This document shows, piece by piece, positions 55,899 through 64,000 of a DNA stretch of 64,000 bases (position 1 is the stretch's first letter; each line of letters opens with the position of its first letter). The DNA lies in NCBI RefSeq assembly GCF_003435815.1, contig NZ_QTUV01000009.1, positions 40,448 to 104,447 of the forward strand. The letters run 5' to 3'. The notes below the pieces were generated by a model. That model had not been told where the DNA came from, did no database searches, and saw nothing but the letters and a program-made list of their open reading frames with translations. The stretch comes from Dorea sp. AM10-31 (GTDB taxonomy: Bacteria; Bacillota; Clostridia; Lachnospirales; Lachnospiraceae). Made by a program: the position numbers and the translations under genes.

Positions 55899-56987
55899 AT
55901 GGCAACAAAAGGAAGTACTCCAAAAACAATGAAAGCGCTGGTAGCATATTCAAAAGACGATTATCGTTTTGAACCGGAATATCCAACACCGGAATGTGGA
56001 CCGGACGACATTATCATCAAGACAGAGGCTTGCGGAATCTGTGCAGGTGATTTAAAGTGCAGCCACGGTGCAGCAATGTTCTGGGGAGATGATGTACAGC
56101 CATCATGGGTTAAACCACCATTTATTCCGGGACATGAATTCTTCGGAAGAATCGTTGAGATGGGTGAGAACGTAGAAGGATATGAGCTGGGCGACAGAAT
56201 CATCGCAGACCAGATCGTTCCTTGCGGAAAATGCCGTTTCTGTAAAGACGGACATTACTGGATGTGCCAGCCACACGACATGCTCGGATTCCAGTCATAC
56301 AACAACGGTGGTATGGCAGAGTATGTAAGATATCCTAAGAACTGTGTATTAAGCCGTGTACCGGAAGATATGTCTATCGAGCAGGCACTTCTGGTAGAGC
56401 CTTATGGATGTTCCAAACATGCAGTTGACCGTGGAAGCATCACAAACGAAGACGTAGTAGTTATTTCCGGAGCAGGTACTCTCGGACTTGGCATGATCAC
56501 ATACGCAAGAATGAAGAATCCAAAACTCTTAATCGTTCTGGATATGCAGGATGGAAGATTGGAGAAAGCGAAAGAATTTGGCGCTGACCTTGTATTCAAC
56601 CCAGGAAAATGCGACATTGACAAAGAGATCAAAGCTCTGACAGATGACTATGGATGCGACGTTTACATCGAAGCAACCGGACATCCTTCAAGCGTTATCC
56701 AGGGACTGACTGTAACACGTAAACTTGGACGTTTTGTAGAGTTCAGTGTATTTGGATCAGAGACAAAAGTTGACTGGTCTATCATCGGTGACCGTAAAGA
56801 ACTGGATATCCTGGGATCACACTTAAGCCCGTATGCATATCCATTCGTAATCGAGAACATGATGAAAGGCAACTTAAAGACAGACGGTGTTGTATCCAGC
56901 ATCTTCAAGATTGAAGAGTGGGAGAAAGCATTTGACTATGCATCAGGAAAATACGGCGACTTCAAAGTTGCATTCAAATTCGACTAA
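55899..56987 (+). CDS. Zinc-dependent polyol dehydrogenase, erythritol/L-threitol dehydrogenase-like
   Basis: 362 residues, medium-chain dehydrogenase. Catalytic zinc ligands in ACGICAGDLKCSHG and PGHEFFGR, structural zinc cysteines in CGKCRFCKDGHYWMC, Rossmann motif GAGTLGLG. The segments CGICAGDLKCSHGAAMFWGD and QIVPCGKCRFCKDG resemble mycobacterial erythritol/L-threitol dehydrogenase (EltD). It oxidises a polyol to a ketose with NAD(P); the adjacent LyxK-like kinase probably phosphorylates the product. Exact polyol not determinable. Confidence 0.8.
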   Translation: MATKGSTPKTMKALVAYSKDDYRFEPEYPTPECGPDDIIIKTEACGICAGDLKCSHGAAMFWGDDVQPSWVKPPFIPGHEFFGRIVEMGENVEGYELGDRIIADQIVPCGKCRFCKDGHYWMCQPHDMLGFQSYNNGGMAEYVRYPKNCVLSRVPEDMSIEQALLVEPYGCSKHAVDRGSITNEDVVVISGAGTLGLGMITYARMKNPKLLIVLDMQDGRLEKAKEFGADLVFNPGKCDIDKEIKALTDDYGCDVYIEATGHPSSVIQGLTVTRKLGRFVEFSVFGSETKVDWSIIGDRKELDILGSHLSPYAYPFVIENMMKGNLKTDGVVSSIFKIEEWEKAFDYASGKYGDFKVAFKFD

Positions 56988-57040
56988 TGCATCGTAGAAA
57001 ATAAGATATCGTTTAGTTCCTTTCTAATAATAAGGACATT

Positions 57041-57077
57041 AAAAAATCTGTGTAAGCATAGCTTGCACAGATTTTTT
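57041..57077. terminator. Bidirectional terminator between the dehydrogenase and yesL
   Basis: A 17-bp stem (57041-57057 with 57061-57077, one T-G pair) with an ATA loop, A-rich on one side and T-rich on the other, serving the converging genes. Confidence 0.85.
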
Positions 57078-57141
57078 GATGTCATAGTATCTGAAGAAAT
57101 ATATCAGTGACAGTTCTTTGCGTGCAGTTACAATTCAGACT

Positions 57142-57762
57142 TTAACTTTCTTCGGTCTTAGGTCTGTATTTTTTAAATACCTTCTCAAAAAGCACCAGTG
57201 TACTGTAAACGATAAGAGCCGGTCCGAACAGTACTACGAGCATTCTGGTGAGCAGGAAGCGGATAAATAAAAATCCTGCGATTCCATAGAATACCACTGC
57301 GATCAGTGTGACAGGTGCGTACATAAAAGCGAAGATAAATGCATTGAAAAATAACTCCTGTAACTTTCCGGAGAAATTCACCATTGTCGGATAGATCCAG
57401 ATCACTATTAATAATAATGTAAGGAAAGCCATGCCGGAGATGACCATCAGTACCGTATGATAAGGAATACGTGCTGTCTGGAACAGGTAGGATGCCATAC
57501 CGAAGATGGCACTGAATACTGCGGTGATCAGCCAGATCACAGTTCCTTTTTTCCAATATGTACGGAAACCGGTTTTGTAATTCCCGAAAACATGACTGTC
57601 ACCGTTCATAAGCTTCGCTGCGCTGTAATGCATGGCGGCTGTCGAGGCACCGATGGTGACAACCGGGATACAGGCAATCAGCCAGATCAGATTTAAGAGT
57701 GTCAGGCGGCTTAGAAGAATTGCAAATTTCATAAAGCCACTGTCGTATTCAAATGCTTTCAT
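57142..57762 (-). CDS. YesL-family (DUF624) membrane protein
   Basis: 206 residues on the minus strand, the only reverse gene in the window. The start at 57762 follows GGAGGT; an upstream in-frame ATG at 57786 lacks a site. About five transmembrane helices and the DUF624 hallmark N terminus (FEYDSGFMKFAILLSRLTLL, then NLIWLIACIPVVTIGAS). YesL proteins are linked to carbohydrate ABC importers, as here, with unknown mechanism. It diverges from the binding-protein gene. Confidence 0.88.
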   Translation of the reverse strand: MKAFEYDSGFMKFAILLSRLTLLNLIWLIACIPVVTIGASTAAMHYSAAKLMNGDSHVFGNYKTGFRTYWKKGTVIWLITAVFSAIFGMASYLFQTARIPYHTVLMVISGMAFLTLLLIVIWIYPTMVNFSGKLQELFFNAFIFAFMYAPVTLIAVVFYGIAGFLFIRFLLTRMLVVLFGPALIVYSTLVLFEKVFKKYRPKTEES

Positions 57763-57942
57763 GATGTATACCTCCAAAGTGTCCAATATGTTACTAATGA
57801 TACACGAAAAGCGTATTTAAGGCAACTATAGTCATTTTTTTAGTGGATAAATAAAAATTTAACAAAAAAATCACCAAAAAAATGAAAAAATAGTGCAAAA
57901 ACACCATGAATTTTTTGTGAAACATTACATATGTAAAACACC

Positions 57943-57970
57943 TGGACAAAAGTCAGCTTTGTGCTATAAT
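57943..57970 (+). promoter_or_regulatory. Promoter of the sugar/polyol ABC transporter
   Basis: TGGACA (57943-57948), 16-bp spacer, extended -10 TGCTATAAT (57962-57970). Upstream is a very A/T-rich stretch (57820-57920) that could act as an UP element. The leader contains two TGTACAAAA copies (57986 and 58027 regions) flanking ACGT-containing half sites, possibly an operator. Confidence 0.7.
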
Positions 57971-58068
57971 AATATTAAACAATTTGTACAAAACGTTCAG
58001 GCAGGTAAACTGATACGTAAACAAAGTGTACAAAATTAAAATCCATAGAAAAGGGAGGAAAGAAAGGT

Positions 58069-59496
58069 ATGAAAAAAAAGGTTATAAGCGCACTGTTATG
58101 TATGACAATGGTTGCTACAATGCTCGCTGGTTGTGGCGGATCCACAGGAAGTGATTCTTCTAAGAGTGACGCGCCGGACAAAGGAAAAGCCGAAGATTTC
58201 GACTGGCAGAACTACAAGGGAAAAACAATCAACGTAATGTTCAATGAGCACAACTACTCAAAAGCCGTTATCAAGAAGATCCCGGAATTTGAGAAGAAGA
58301 CAGGAATTAAGGTTAAATATTCTTCTACACCAGAGTCTAACTACTTTGACAAGTTGAACACTTCTCTTAGCAGCCACTCAGGTGACACTGATGTTTACAT
58401 GACAGGTGCTTATCAGGTTTGGGAGTATGCACCGGCTGGATACATGGAGCCATTGGATGACTACATTAACAATCCGGCTCTTACAGACAAAGATTACAAC
58501 TATGATGATTTCATTCCAGGTGTTGTTGGGGCATTGAAATGGGATCTGACAGCTGGACACAAAGTTGGAAAAGGTTCTCAGTGGGCACTTCCAATGGGAT
58601 GGGAATTAAACAACATTTCCTATAACAAGAAAGTATTAAAAGAAAAAGGAATCGCGGTTCCGAAGACAACAGATGACCTTCTGAAAGCTGCTAAAGCATT
58701 AAAGGGATTCAACGGATCCGGAACATATGGAATCGCAGTTCGTGGTACTCGTGAGTGGGCAACAATCCATCCTGGATATATGTCATTATTCGCAACATGG
58801 GGAGCTCAGGACTTTGCAATCGAAGATGGCAAGTTAGTATGTAAACTTGATTCTAAAGAAGCTATTGATATGACAGATTACTGGGTTAAACTTATCAAAG
58901 AAGGCGGATCTACTCAGTGGGCAAACGCTACATGGTATGAGTGTGGTAAAGACCTCGGAGCTAAGAAAGCAGCTATGATGTTTGATGCATCAAGTAACGC
59001 TTACTTCAACAACTACAAAGGCGCTTCTGCAGAATCCGGAAATATTGCATGGTCAACAGTTCCGCTTCCGGAAGGAAAGACAGATGCTGACGCTAAGACA
59101 AACCTCTGGATCTGGTCACTGGCTATGAACAAAGATTCTAAGAACAAAGAAGCAGCTTGGTACTTCATTCAGTACTTCACAAGCCCAGATTACATGCTTT
59201 GGTCAGGAACTGAAGGAGCTTCTCCGGATACTCCTCGTACATCTGTTATGAACAGTGATGAGTACAAATCTATCGTTGGTAAAGCAGATAACTATCTCGA
59301 GTCTATCGCAGCTCTTGAGAAGAACGCATCTATCTACTTCACACCACAGCCGTACTTCTTCGAGTGTACAACAAAATGGGCAGAGACTCTGCAGGATCTT
59401 GTAACAAGCAACAAGTACAAATCTACAGAGCAGGCTATGAAACAGCTGAAGAAAGATCTTGATAAGATCGTAGCTGACATTCAGATCGATGAATAA
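58069..59496 (+). CDS. ABC transporter solute-binding lipoprotein (family 1)
   Basis: 475 residues. Signal peptide with lipobox ATMLAGC (Cys22), then a Ser/Asp-rich linker and a MalE/UgpB-like two-lobe binding domain (NYKGKTINVMFNEHNYSKAV; PEFEKKTGIKVKYSST). Tryptophan-rich middle (NATWYECGKDLGAK, NLWIWSLAMNKDSK) and typical DYMLW near the C terminus. It captures a sugar or polyol outside the membrane for the permeases encoded next. GGGAGGAAAG ribosome site. Likely the most highly expressed gene of the operon, since a partial terminator follows it. Confidence 0.9.
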   Translation: MKKKVISALLCMTMVATMLAGCGGSTGSDSSKSDAPDKGKAEDFDWQNYKGKTINVMFNEHNYSKAVIKKIPEFEKKTGIKVKYSSTPESNYFDKLNTSLSSHSGDTDVYMTGAYQVWEYAPAGYMEPLDDYINNPALTDKDYNYDDFIPGVVGALKWDLTAGHKVGKGSQWALPMGWELNNISYNKKVLKEKGIAVPKTTDDLLKAAKALKGFNGSGTYGIAVRGTREWATIHPGYMSLFATWGAQDFAIEDGKLVCKLDSKEAIDMTDYWVKLIKEGGSTQWANATWYECGKDLGAKKAAMMFDASSNAYFNNYKGASAESGNIAWSTVPLPEGKTDADAKTNLWIWSLAMNKDSKNKEAAWYFIQYFTSPDYMLWSGTEGASPDTPRTSVMNSDEYKSIVGKADNYLESIAALEKNASIYFTPQPYFFECTTKWAETLQDLVTSNKYKSTEQAMKQLKKDLDKIVADIQIDE

Positions 59497-59593
59497 TATT
59501 GGGAACGTTTAGATTATTTGTGATCGATGATTAATTGAGAGATTAAAAATTGAAGTACGAAATGGACATAATCGTACATATTAAGGGTTAGAG

Positions 59594-59632
59594 TCGAGGA
59601 GGGGTTACCTGACCCTCCTCGATTTTACTTTT
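59594..59632 (+). terminator. Intra-operon partial terminator
   Basis: A 10-bp stem (59594-59603 with 59613-59622), 9-nt loop, then the interrupted tail TTTTACTTTT. It lies between the binding protein and permease genes, a usual place for reducing downstream expression. Confidence 0.7.
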
Positions 59633-59687
59633 GAAATTGTGAGAACTCCGTACCGGATGTTAAATATTTTTGATTGGAGGAACTAGG

Positions 59688-60623
59688 ATGAAAGAACAGA
59701 ATAAGAACAGTGCCGCTGCGAGTGAGCTGAATGTGGTGCCTTTTAAAACAAAAGCACTTCCGTATATGATTGTGGCACCTGCTCTAATCATTACTATAGG
59801 TATTATGATTCCTTTCGTAATGGCAATTTACTATTCACTTACAAACTTCTCTTTCAGAATGCCAACATATAGTTTTGTAGGATTAAGAAACTGGACACAG
59901 ATTCTGGCATCGAAAGAATTCTTAAAAGCAACATGGGTAACAATTAAATATGCATTCTTTAGTACAGCAATTGAGATGGGATTAGGAATGGGGGTAGCAA
60001 TTATCCTCAACAACCTGAACAACAGATTTTCAAAGATTATGAGAGTTGCATTGATCTTCCCGCTGATGGTTGCACCTGTAACAGCTACGATCATCTGGCA
60101 GTTGATGCTGAACAACTCCGTTGGTATTATCGAAAAATTCTTGAACATCTTTGGTATTGTCGGATTCCCTTGGGCAGCAAGTCCGAAGACTGCACTTATG
60201 ACAGCAGTTATGATCGATGTATGGGTTAACACATCATTCTGTATGTTACTTGTACTTGCAGGTCTGCAGTCACTGCCGAAGTCACCATTCGAATCTGCTA
60301 AGATCGATGGAGGAAGTACAATGTTTAACTTCCGTAACCTGACACTGCCAATGTTAAAACCAAGTTTATATATTGCACTCCTGTTCAGATTGATGGCAGC
60401 ATTACAGGAATATGCCGTTATCTTCGCTCTGACAAAGGGAGGCCCTGGAGATACACTTATGAACCTGTCACTGACCGCTTATCAGACAGGATTCCAGTTC
60501 CAGAAATTCGGATATGCACTTCCGTACATCCTGGTATTGTGGGTATTCATTAATATCATTGCAAAACAGATCGTTAAGAGACAGAGAGCTGCACAGAAAC
60601 AGGCAGCAGGTCTGGAAGAATAA
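59688..60623 (+). CDS. ABC transporter permease 1 (MalF/UgpA-like)
   Basis: 311 residues, start at 59688 after GGAGGA. Six predicted transmembrane helices. The cytoplasmic coupling motif is SAKIDGGSTMFNFRNLTLPM, a normal EAA loop. It pairs with permease 2 to form the pathway. The N-terminal 30 residues are soluble. Confidence 0.92.
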   Translation: MKEQNKNSAAASELNVVPFKTKALPYMIVAPALIITIGIMIPFVMAIYYSLTNFSFRMPTYSFVGLRNWTQILASKEFLKATWVTIKYAFFSTAIEMGLGMGVAIILNNLNNRFSKIMRVALIFPLMVAPVTATIIWQLMLNNSVGIIEKFLNIFGIVGFPWAASPKTALMTAVMIDVWVNTSFCMLLVLAGLQSLPKSPFESAKIDGGSTMFNFRNLTLPMLKPSLYIALLFRLMAALQEYAVIFALTKGGPGDTLMNLSLTAYQTGFQFQKFGYALPYILVLWVFINIIAKQIVKRQRAAQKQAAGLEE

Positions 60624-60671
60624 CAGGTTACTGGAAAACAAGATTATTTTCACATAGAAAGGATGTTAAGC

Positions 60672-61496
60672 ATGAGTACAGCTTCAAAAAGATTAGGCCG
60701 TATAGTTCAGAATGGACTTTTAGCCATATATTCAATATTTGCTCTGTTTCCGCTGATCTGGATGCTGATCCTGACATTTAAGTCAGATGCGGAGATGTAT
60801 ACAACAACATTTGTATTTACACCAACACTTGCAAACTACAAGGAAGTATTACTTCACACAGATTATATGAAATATATGTTAGATAGTTTGATCGTATCCG
60901 GAGGAGCAGTTTTGATTTCCGTACTTGCAGGTGTACCGGCAGCATATGCCCTTGCAAGATACAACTTCAAGAAGAAAGAAGATATCGCATTCCAGATTCT
61001 TTCTTTCAAATTCGCACCTGAGATCCTGGTAGTATTACCACTGTTCATGATCTATCAGAGATTAGGAATCTATGATTCTTACTTTGGACTGATCTGGGTA
61101 TACCAATTAATCTCTATGCCGCTTCTGATCTGGGTAGTAAGAGGATACTTCGAAGATATTTCTGTTGAGATTGAGTATGCAGCCCAGGTAGACGGATATT
61201 CCTGGTATCAGATCTTCTTTAAGAACCTTGTACCACTTATCAAACCGGGTCTTGTATCCGCTGCGCTCCTTGCATTTATCTTCGCATGGAACAGTTTTAC
61301 ATTCCCGTTGATGCTTGGAGGTACAAACGTTCAGCCGATCACTGTAGCGATCACAAAGTTCCTTGGAACAGACAGTGCACACTATGGACAGCTTGCTGTA
61401 GCAGCAGCCGTATCCGCTCTGCCGGCAATCATTTTCGCACTGTGTATCCAGAAACATCTGGTTCGTGGTCTGAGTTTCGGTGCAGTAAAGGGATAG
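60672..61496 (+). CDS. ABC transporter permease 2 (MalG/UgpE-like)
   Basis: 274 residues; the start at 60672 is preferred to 60663 because GAAAGGA then has proper spacing. Six transmembrane helices; EAA loop EYAAQVDGYSWYQIFFKNLV. Partner of permease 1. It ends 10 bases before the first ATPase gene. Confidence 0.92.
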   Translation: MSTASKRLGRIVQNGLLAIYSIFALFPLIWMLILTFKSDAEMYTTTFVFTPTLANYKEVLLHTDYMKYMLDSLIVSGGAVLISVLAGVPAAYALARYNFKKKEDIAFQILSFKFAPEILVVLPLFMIYQRLGIYDSYFGLIWVYQLISMPLLIWVVRGYFEDISVEIEYAAQVDGYSWYQIFFKNLVPLIKPGLVSAALLAFIFAWNSFTFPLMLGGTNVQPITVAITKFLGTDSAHYGQLAVAAAVSALPAIIFALCIQKHLVRGLSFGAVKG

Positions 61497-61506
61497 AGGT
61501 GAGAAT

Positions 61507-62664
61507 ATGTCAAGAATACAATTGGAAAATGTTACTAAAAAATTCGGAAAAGTTACAGCTCTTGATGGAGTAAGCCTGGATATCAAAGATAAAGAGTTCT
61601 TCGTATTGTTTGGACCTGCCGGTGCAGGAAAGACAACAATCCTGAACTGCATTGCCGGAATCCAGCTTCCGGAAGAGGGTGTGATCAAATTTGACGGAAA
61701 GGTTGAAAACCTGACTGATGCTGCACACAGAGATACAGCAATGGTATTTGAGAACTATGCATTGTATCCGCAGATGACAGTTTATGATAATATGGCATCT
61801 CCGCTTAGAAGCAAATTATACAAGAGAGATGAAGAATATATCAAAAAGAAAATTACAGAAGTTGCTGAGATGATGAAGATGGACTATCTGTTAGAGCGTC
61901 TTCCGAGTCAGTTGTCCAATGGACAGAAACAGCGTGTTGCCATGGGACGTGCACTTGTACGTTCTCCTAGAGTATATCTGATGGATGAGCCTTTGGCACA
62001 TCTGGATGCAAAACTTCGTAACTCCATGCGTACTGAGTTAAAAGAGATCCAGGCAAACTTCGGAACAACATCTGTATACGTAACACATGACTTCATGGAA
62101 GCTATGTCACTTGGTGACAGAATTGCTATTATCAATGAGGGTAAAGTGGTTCAGGTTGGTACCGGAGATGAGATTTATTATATGCCATGTAACGAGTTCG
62201 TTGCAGAACTGATGGGTGATCCGGAGATCAATATCATCACCGGAGCAATCAAAAAAGCCGACGATACATATAAGTTCACGCTGGAAGCAAATGGAAAAGA
62301 ATATGATCTTCCTCATGAGGATGATCTGTATGCAAAACTGGATGAACTTGGACTGGATCGCGTAGATATCGGTATGAGACCACAAAATCTTACTTATTCA
62401 TTTGAGCCGAAGGAAGGCTATATGAAGTGTAGCGTTTACAGTTACGAAAGTATCGGTAACAAAGCCGTTATCGTAGCTGACGTAGAAGACGGACTGCAGC
62501 TTCGTATGATCGCACCGAACGGACTGACAGTTAAGATTGACCAGGATATATATGTAGATATGAAGTTAGATCATGCTATGTTCTTTGACGCAGAGACTCA
62601 GGAATATTTGACAAGATACAGAGAAGCGGCTGTGAAAGCGTTAGCAGCAGAACAGGAGGGATAA
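61507..62664 (+). CDS. ABC transporter ATPase 1 (MalK/GlpS-T-like) with altered motifs
   Basis: 385 residues. Walker A GPAGAGKTT, Walker B VYLMDEPLAHLD, His switch VTHDFMEA, and a C-terminal MalK-type regulatory domain (about 240-375). Two deviations: the ABC signature is LSNGQ instead of LSGGQ, and the Q-loop reads MVFENYALYP, with Glu for Gln. It is paired with a second, different ATPase, so the transporter probably has a heterodimeric motor, as in the GlpSTPQV glycerol importers. Confidence 0.9.
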   Translation: MSRIQLENVTKKFGKVTALDGVSLDIKDKEFFVLFGPAGAGKTTILNCIAGIQLPEEGVIKFDGKVENLTDAAHRDTAMVFENYALYPQMTVYDNMASPLRSKLYKRDEEYIKKKITEVAEMMKMDYLLERLPSQLSNGQKQRVAMGRALVRSPRVYLMDEPLAHLDAKLRNSMRTELKEIQANFGTTSVYVTHDFMEAMSLGDRIAIINEGKVVQVGTGDEIYYMPCNEFVAELMGDPEINIITGAIKKADDTYKFTLEANGKEYDLPHEDDLYAKLDELGLDRVDIGMRPQNLTYSFEPKEGYMKCSVYSYESIGNKAVIVADVEDGLQLRMIAPNGLTVKIDQDIYVDMKLDHAMFFDAETQEYLTRYREAAVKALAAEQEG

Positions 62665-62668
62665 GAGT

Positions 62669-63790
62669 ATGGCAGGATTAACTATCAAACATCTTTATAA
62701 ACGTTATGACAATCAGGGTAAGAAGAAAAAAGGTGCAAAACCAAATGATTATGCGGTAAAAGATCTGAATCTTGTCGCTGAGCAGGGTGAATTTATCGCT
62801 TTCCTCGGACCTTCCGGATGTGGTAAGACAACAACGCTTCGTATGACAGCCGGTCTGGAGGACATCACAAAAGGAGAGATATACATCGGAGACACACTTG
62901 TAAATGATCTTCATCCGAAGGACAGACATATCGGTCTGGCGTTCGAAGATTATGCGATGTATCCGCCTCTTACCGTATATGATAATATTGCTTTCAACTT
63001 AAAAGCAAAAGGTGTAGACAAAGCAGAGATCGACAAACGTGTCCGTGAGATCGCACCACTCATGCAGTGTGATGACCTGCTTGACAAAATGCCGGTTAAA
63101 TTATCCGGTGGACAGAAACAGCGTGTAAATATTGCTCGTGCAATTATCCGTCGTCCGGAACTGCTGCTCATGGATGAGCCACTTTCCCACTTGGATGGTA
63201 AAGCACGTCAGGCAATGCGTACAGAGATCAAACGTCTGATCAATGATATCAAATGTACAACGGTTTATGTAACACATGACCAGTTAGAGGCGATGTCGCT
63301 GGCAGATAAGATAGCGATCATCAACTTTGGTGTCCTTCAGCAGTATGGAACACCGGCAGAAGTATATGATGATCCGGTAAATGAATTCGTTGCATCCTTT
63401 ATCGGTGAGCCTCCGATGAACATTTTGGAGACAACGATTGTTGGAGACGGGGAGCACTTCTTCTTCACATTCGAAGACAGTAACCTGAAGATCCAGGTTC
63501 CGGAACGTTACTACAATGTAGTAAGCAATGGATTCAAATGTAAAATGGGTGTTCGTCCTATGGACGTTATGATCGGAGGAGAGCACTCCAAAGGAACACC
63601 GGAAGAGGTTGCAACATTTGAGAACCTCGGTGACGAGAGAAGAATTGGTATCCGTGTAGGAAAATCGCTTCTGATGATTATCACGGATGATGAGACAAGA
63701 TATAAAGCCGGAGATATTATCAAACTGGAAGTTCGTGGAGAAAAAACACACTTGTTTGATATTGAGACCGGAGATCGTATCCGTGAATAG
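62669..63790 (+). CDS. ABC transporter ATPase 2 (MalK/GlpS-T-like)
   Basis: 373 residues. Walker A GPSGCGKTT, signature LSGGQKQRV and Walker B LLLMDEPLSHLD are canonical; the Q-loop again has Glu (LAFEDYAMYP). Regulatory C-terminal domain about 240-370. It starts 4 bases after ATPase 1. One consensus and one modified ATPase in the same operon suggest an asymmetric motor. Confidence 0.92.
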   Translation: MAGLTIKHLYKRYDNQGKKKKGAKPNDYAVKDLNLVAEQGEFIAFLGPSGCGKTTTLRMTAGLEDITKGEIYIGDTLVNDLHPKDRHIGLAFEDYAMYPPLTVYDNIAFNLKAKGVDKAEIDKRVREIAPLMQCDDLLDKMPVKLSGGQKQRVNIARAIIRRPELLLMDEPLSHLDGKARQAMRTEIKRLINDIKCTTVYVTHDQLEAMSLADKIAIINFGVLQQYGTPAEVYDDPVNEFVASFIGEPPMNILETTIVGDGEHFFFTFEDSNLKIQVPERYYNVVSNGFKCKMGVRPMDVMIGGEHSKGTPEEVATFENLGDERRIGIRVGKSLLMIITDDETRYKAGDIIKLEVRGEKTHLFDIETGDRIRE

Positions 63791-63799
63791 TTAGATATT

Positions 63800-63861
63800 A
63801 TAATGCCAGGGACAAGAGAAAAGAGTTTCGTAGCTTTTAGGACTTTTGTGCCTGGCGTTAT
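63800..63861 (+). repeat. Long imperfect inverted repeat after the ABC operon
   Basis: ATAATGCCAGGGACAA (63800-63815) pairs with TTGTGCCTGGCGTTAT (63846-63861), one mismatch and one G-U, around a 30-nt loop. No T tract follows, so it is not a standard terminator. Confidence 0.6.
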
Positions 63862-63881
63862 GTATAAATAGCAAAGTATAC

Positions 63882-63910
63882 AAAAAGACTGCGCAGGGCA
63901 GATCTTTTTG
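63882..63910 (+). terminator. Terminator before the last dehydrogenase gene
   Basis: AAAAAGA (63882-63888) and CTGC pair with GCAG and TCTTTTT (63903-63909), with one bulged A. Confidence 0.6.
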
Positions 63911-63947
63911 ATATAAGTGTATGTTTCAAGTATAGGAGGGAAAAAAT

Positions 63948-64000
63948 ATGAGCAATTTACCAGAGAAAATGAAAGCAATCGTTGCGTATGCACCTGGAGA
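63948..64000 (+). CDS. N-terminal fragment, probable medium-chain polyol/alcohol dehydrogenase
   Basis: Only 17 codons are in the window (MSNLPEKMKAIVAYAPG), after a strong ATAGGAGGG ribosome site. MKAIVAYAPG parallels MKALVAYSKD at the start of the dehydrogenase at 55899, so a second polyol dehydrogenase is likely. The rest lies outside. Confidence 0.55.
   Translation, partial: MSNLPEKMKAIVAYAPG

Overview
This 64 kb window comes from a Gram-positive anaerobe of the Clostridia, most likely a gut Lachnospiraceae of the Dorea / Mediterraneibacter / Coprococcus type. The basis is the protein set ([FeFe] hydrogenase, AdhE, S-box metK leader, NfeD-stomatin pair, BglG/LicT-controlled glucose PTS, lysine-rich secreted proteins), strong AGGAGG-type ribosome binding sites, moderate G+C and U-tailed terminators. 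I cannot name the species. All genes but one are on the plus strand. I see no rRNA or tRNA gene, transposase, phage gene or CRISPR array.

Layout. 1-14.8 kb is core metabolism: the end of an electron-confurcating-type hydrogenase, a small unknown gene, shikimate kinase, murA, a SAM-I riboswitch with metK, a sensor kinase/response regulator pair, a SpoU rRNA methylase, NfeD plus an SPFH protein, argF, birA, an unknown, coaX and a tRNA dihydrouridine synthase. 14.9-23.4 kb is fermentation and sugar uptake: adhE behind Rex-like boxes, an orphan structured-RNA candidate of about 276 nt bracketed by two near-identical terminators, then ptsG-ptsH-ptsI-licT with a recognisable LicT/GlcT antiterminator target (RAT) and an overlapping terminator in the ptsG leader. 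The HPr has Arg at the regulatory Ser46 position.

23.5-43.4 kb is the most interesting part. A cobalamin riboswitch precedes a gene run encoding a DUF4430 lipoprotein, a complete ECF transporter (T, fused double ATPase, S), a second DUF4430 surface protein, a lipoprotein with an alpha/alpha-barrel-like fold, MoxR ATPase, DUF58 protein, a transglutaminase-like membrane protein that has lost its catalytic Cys, and a 1658-residue secreted protein with a probable beta-propeller. A second cobalamin riboswitch then precedes an 882-residue secreted repeat protein that again begins with a DUF4430-like region. DUF4430 is the C-terminal domain of animal intrinsic factor/transcobalamin, whose other half is an alpha/alpha barrel. 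The locus therefore reads as a Gram-positive surface system for capturing vitamin B12 and handing it to an ECF importer, with the two halves of an intrinsic-factor-like protein made as separate lipoproteins. The binding role is inferred.

43.5-51.3 kb is rpoB-rpoC with its own promoter and no ribosomal protein genes in front. 51.5-64 kb is a sugar/polyol utilisation island: AraD epimerase, an FGGY pentulokinase, a 59-residue membrane peptide, an L-xylulose-kinase-like FGGY kinase, an erythritol/L-threitol-dehydrogenase-like enzyme, a YesL (DUF624) protein on the minus strand, and an ABC importer with one binding protein, two permeases and two different MalK-type ATPases (a GlpSTPQV-like layout). 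It ends in the start of another medium-chain dehydrogenase.
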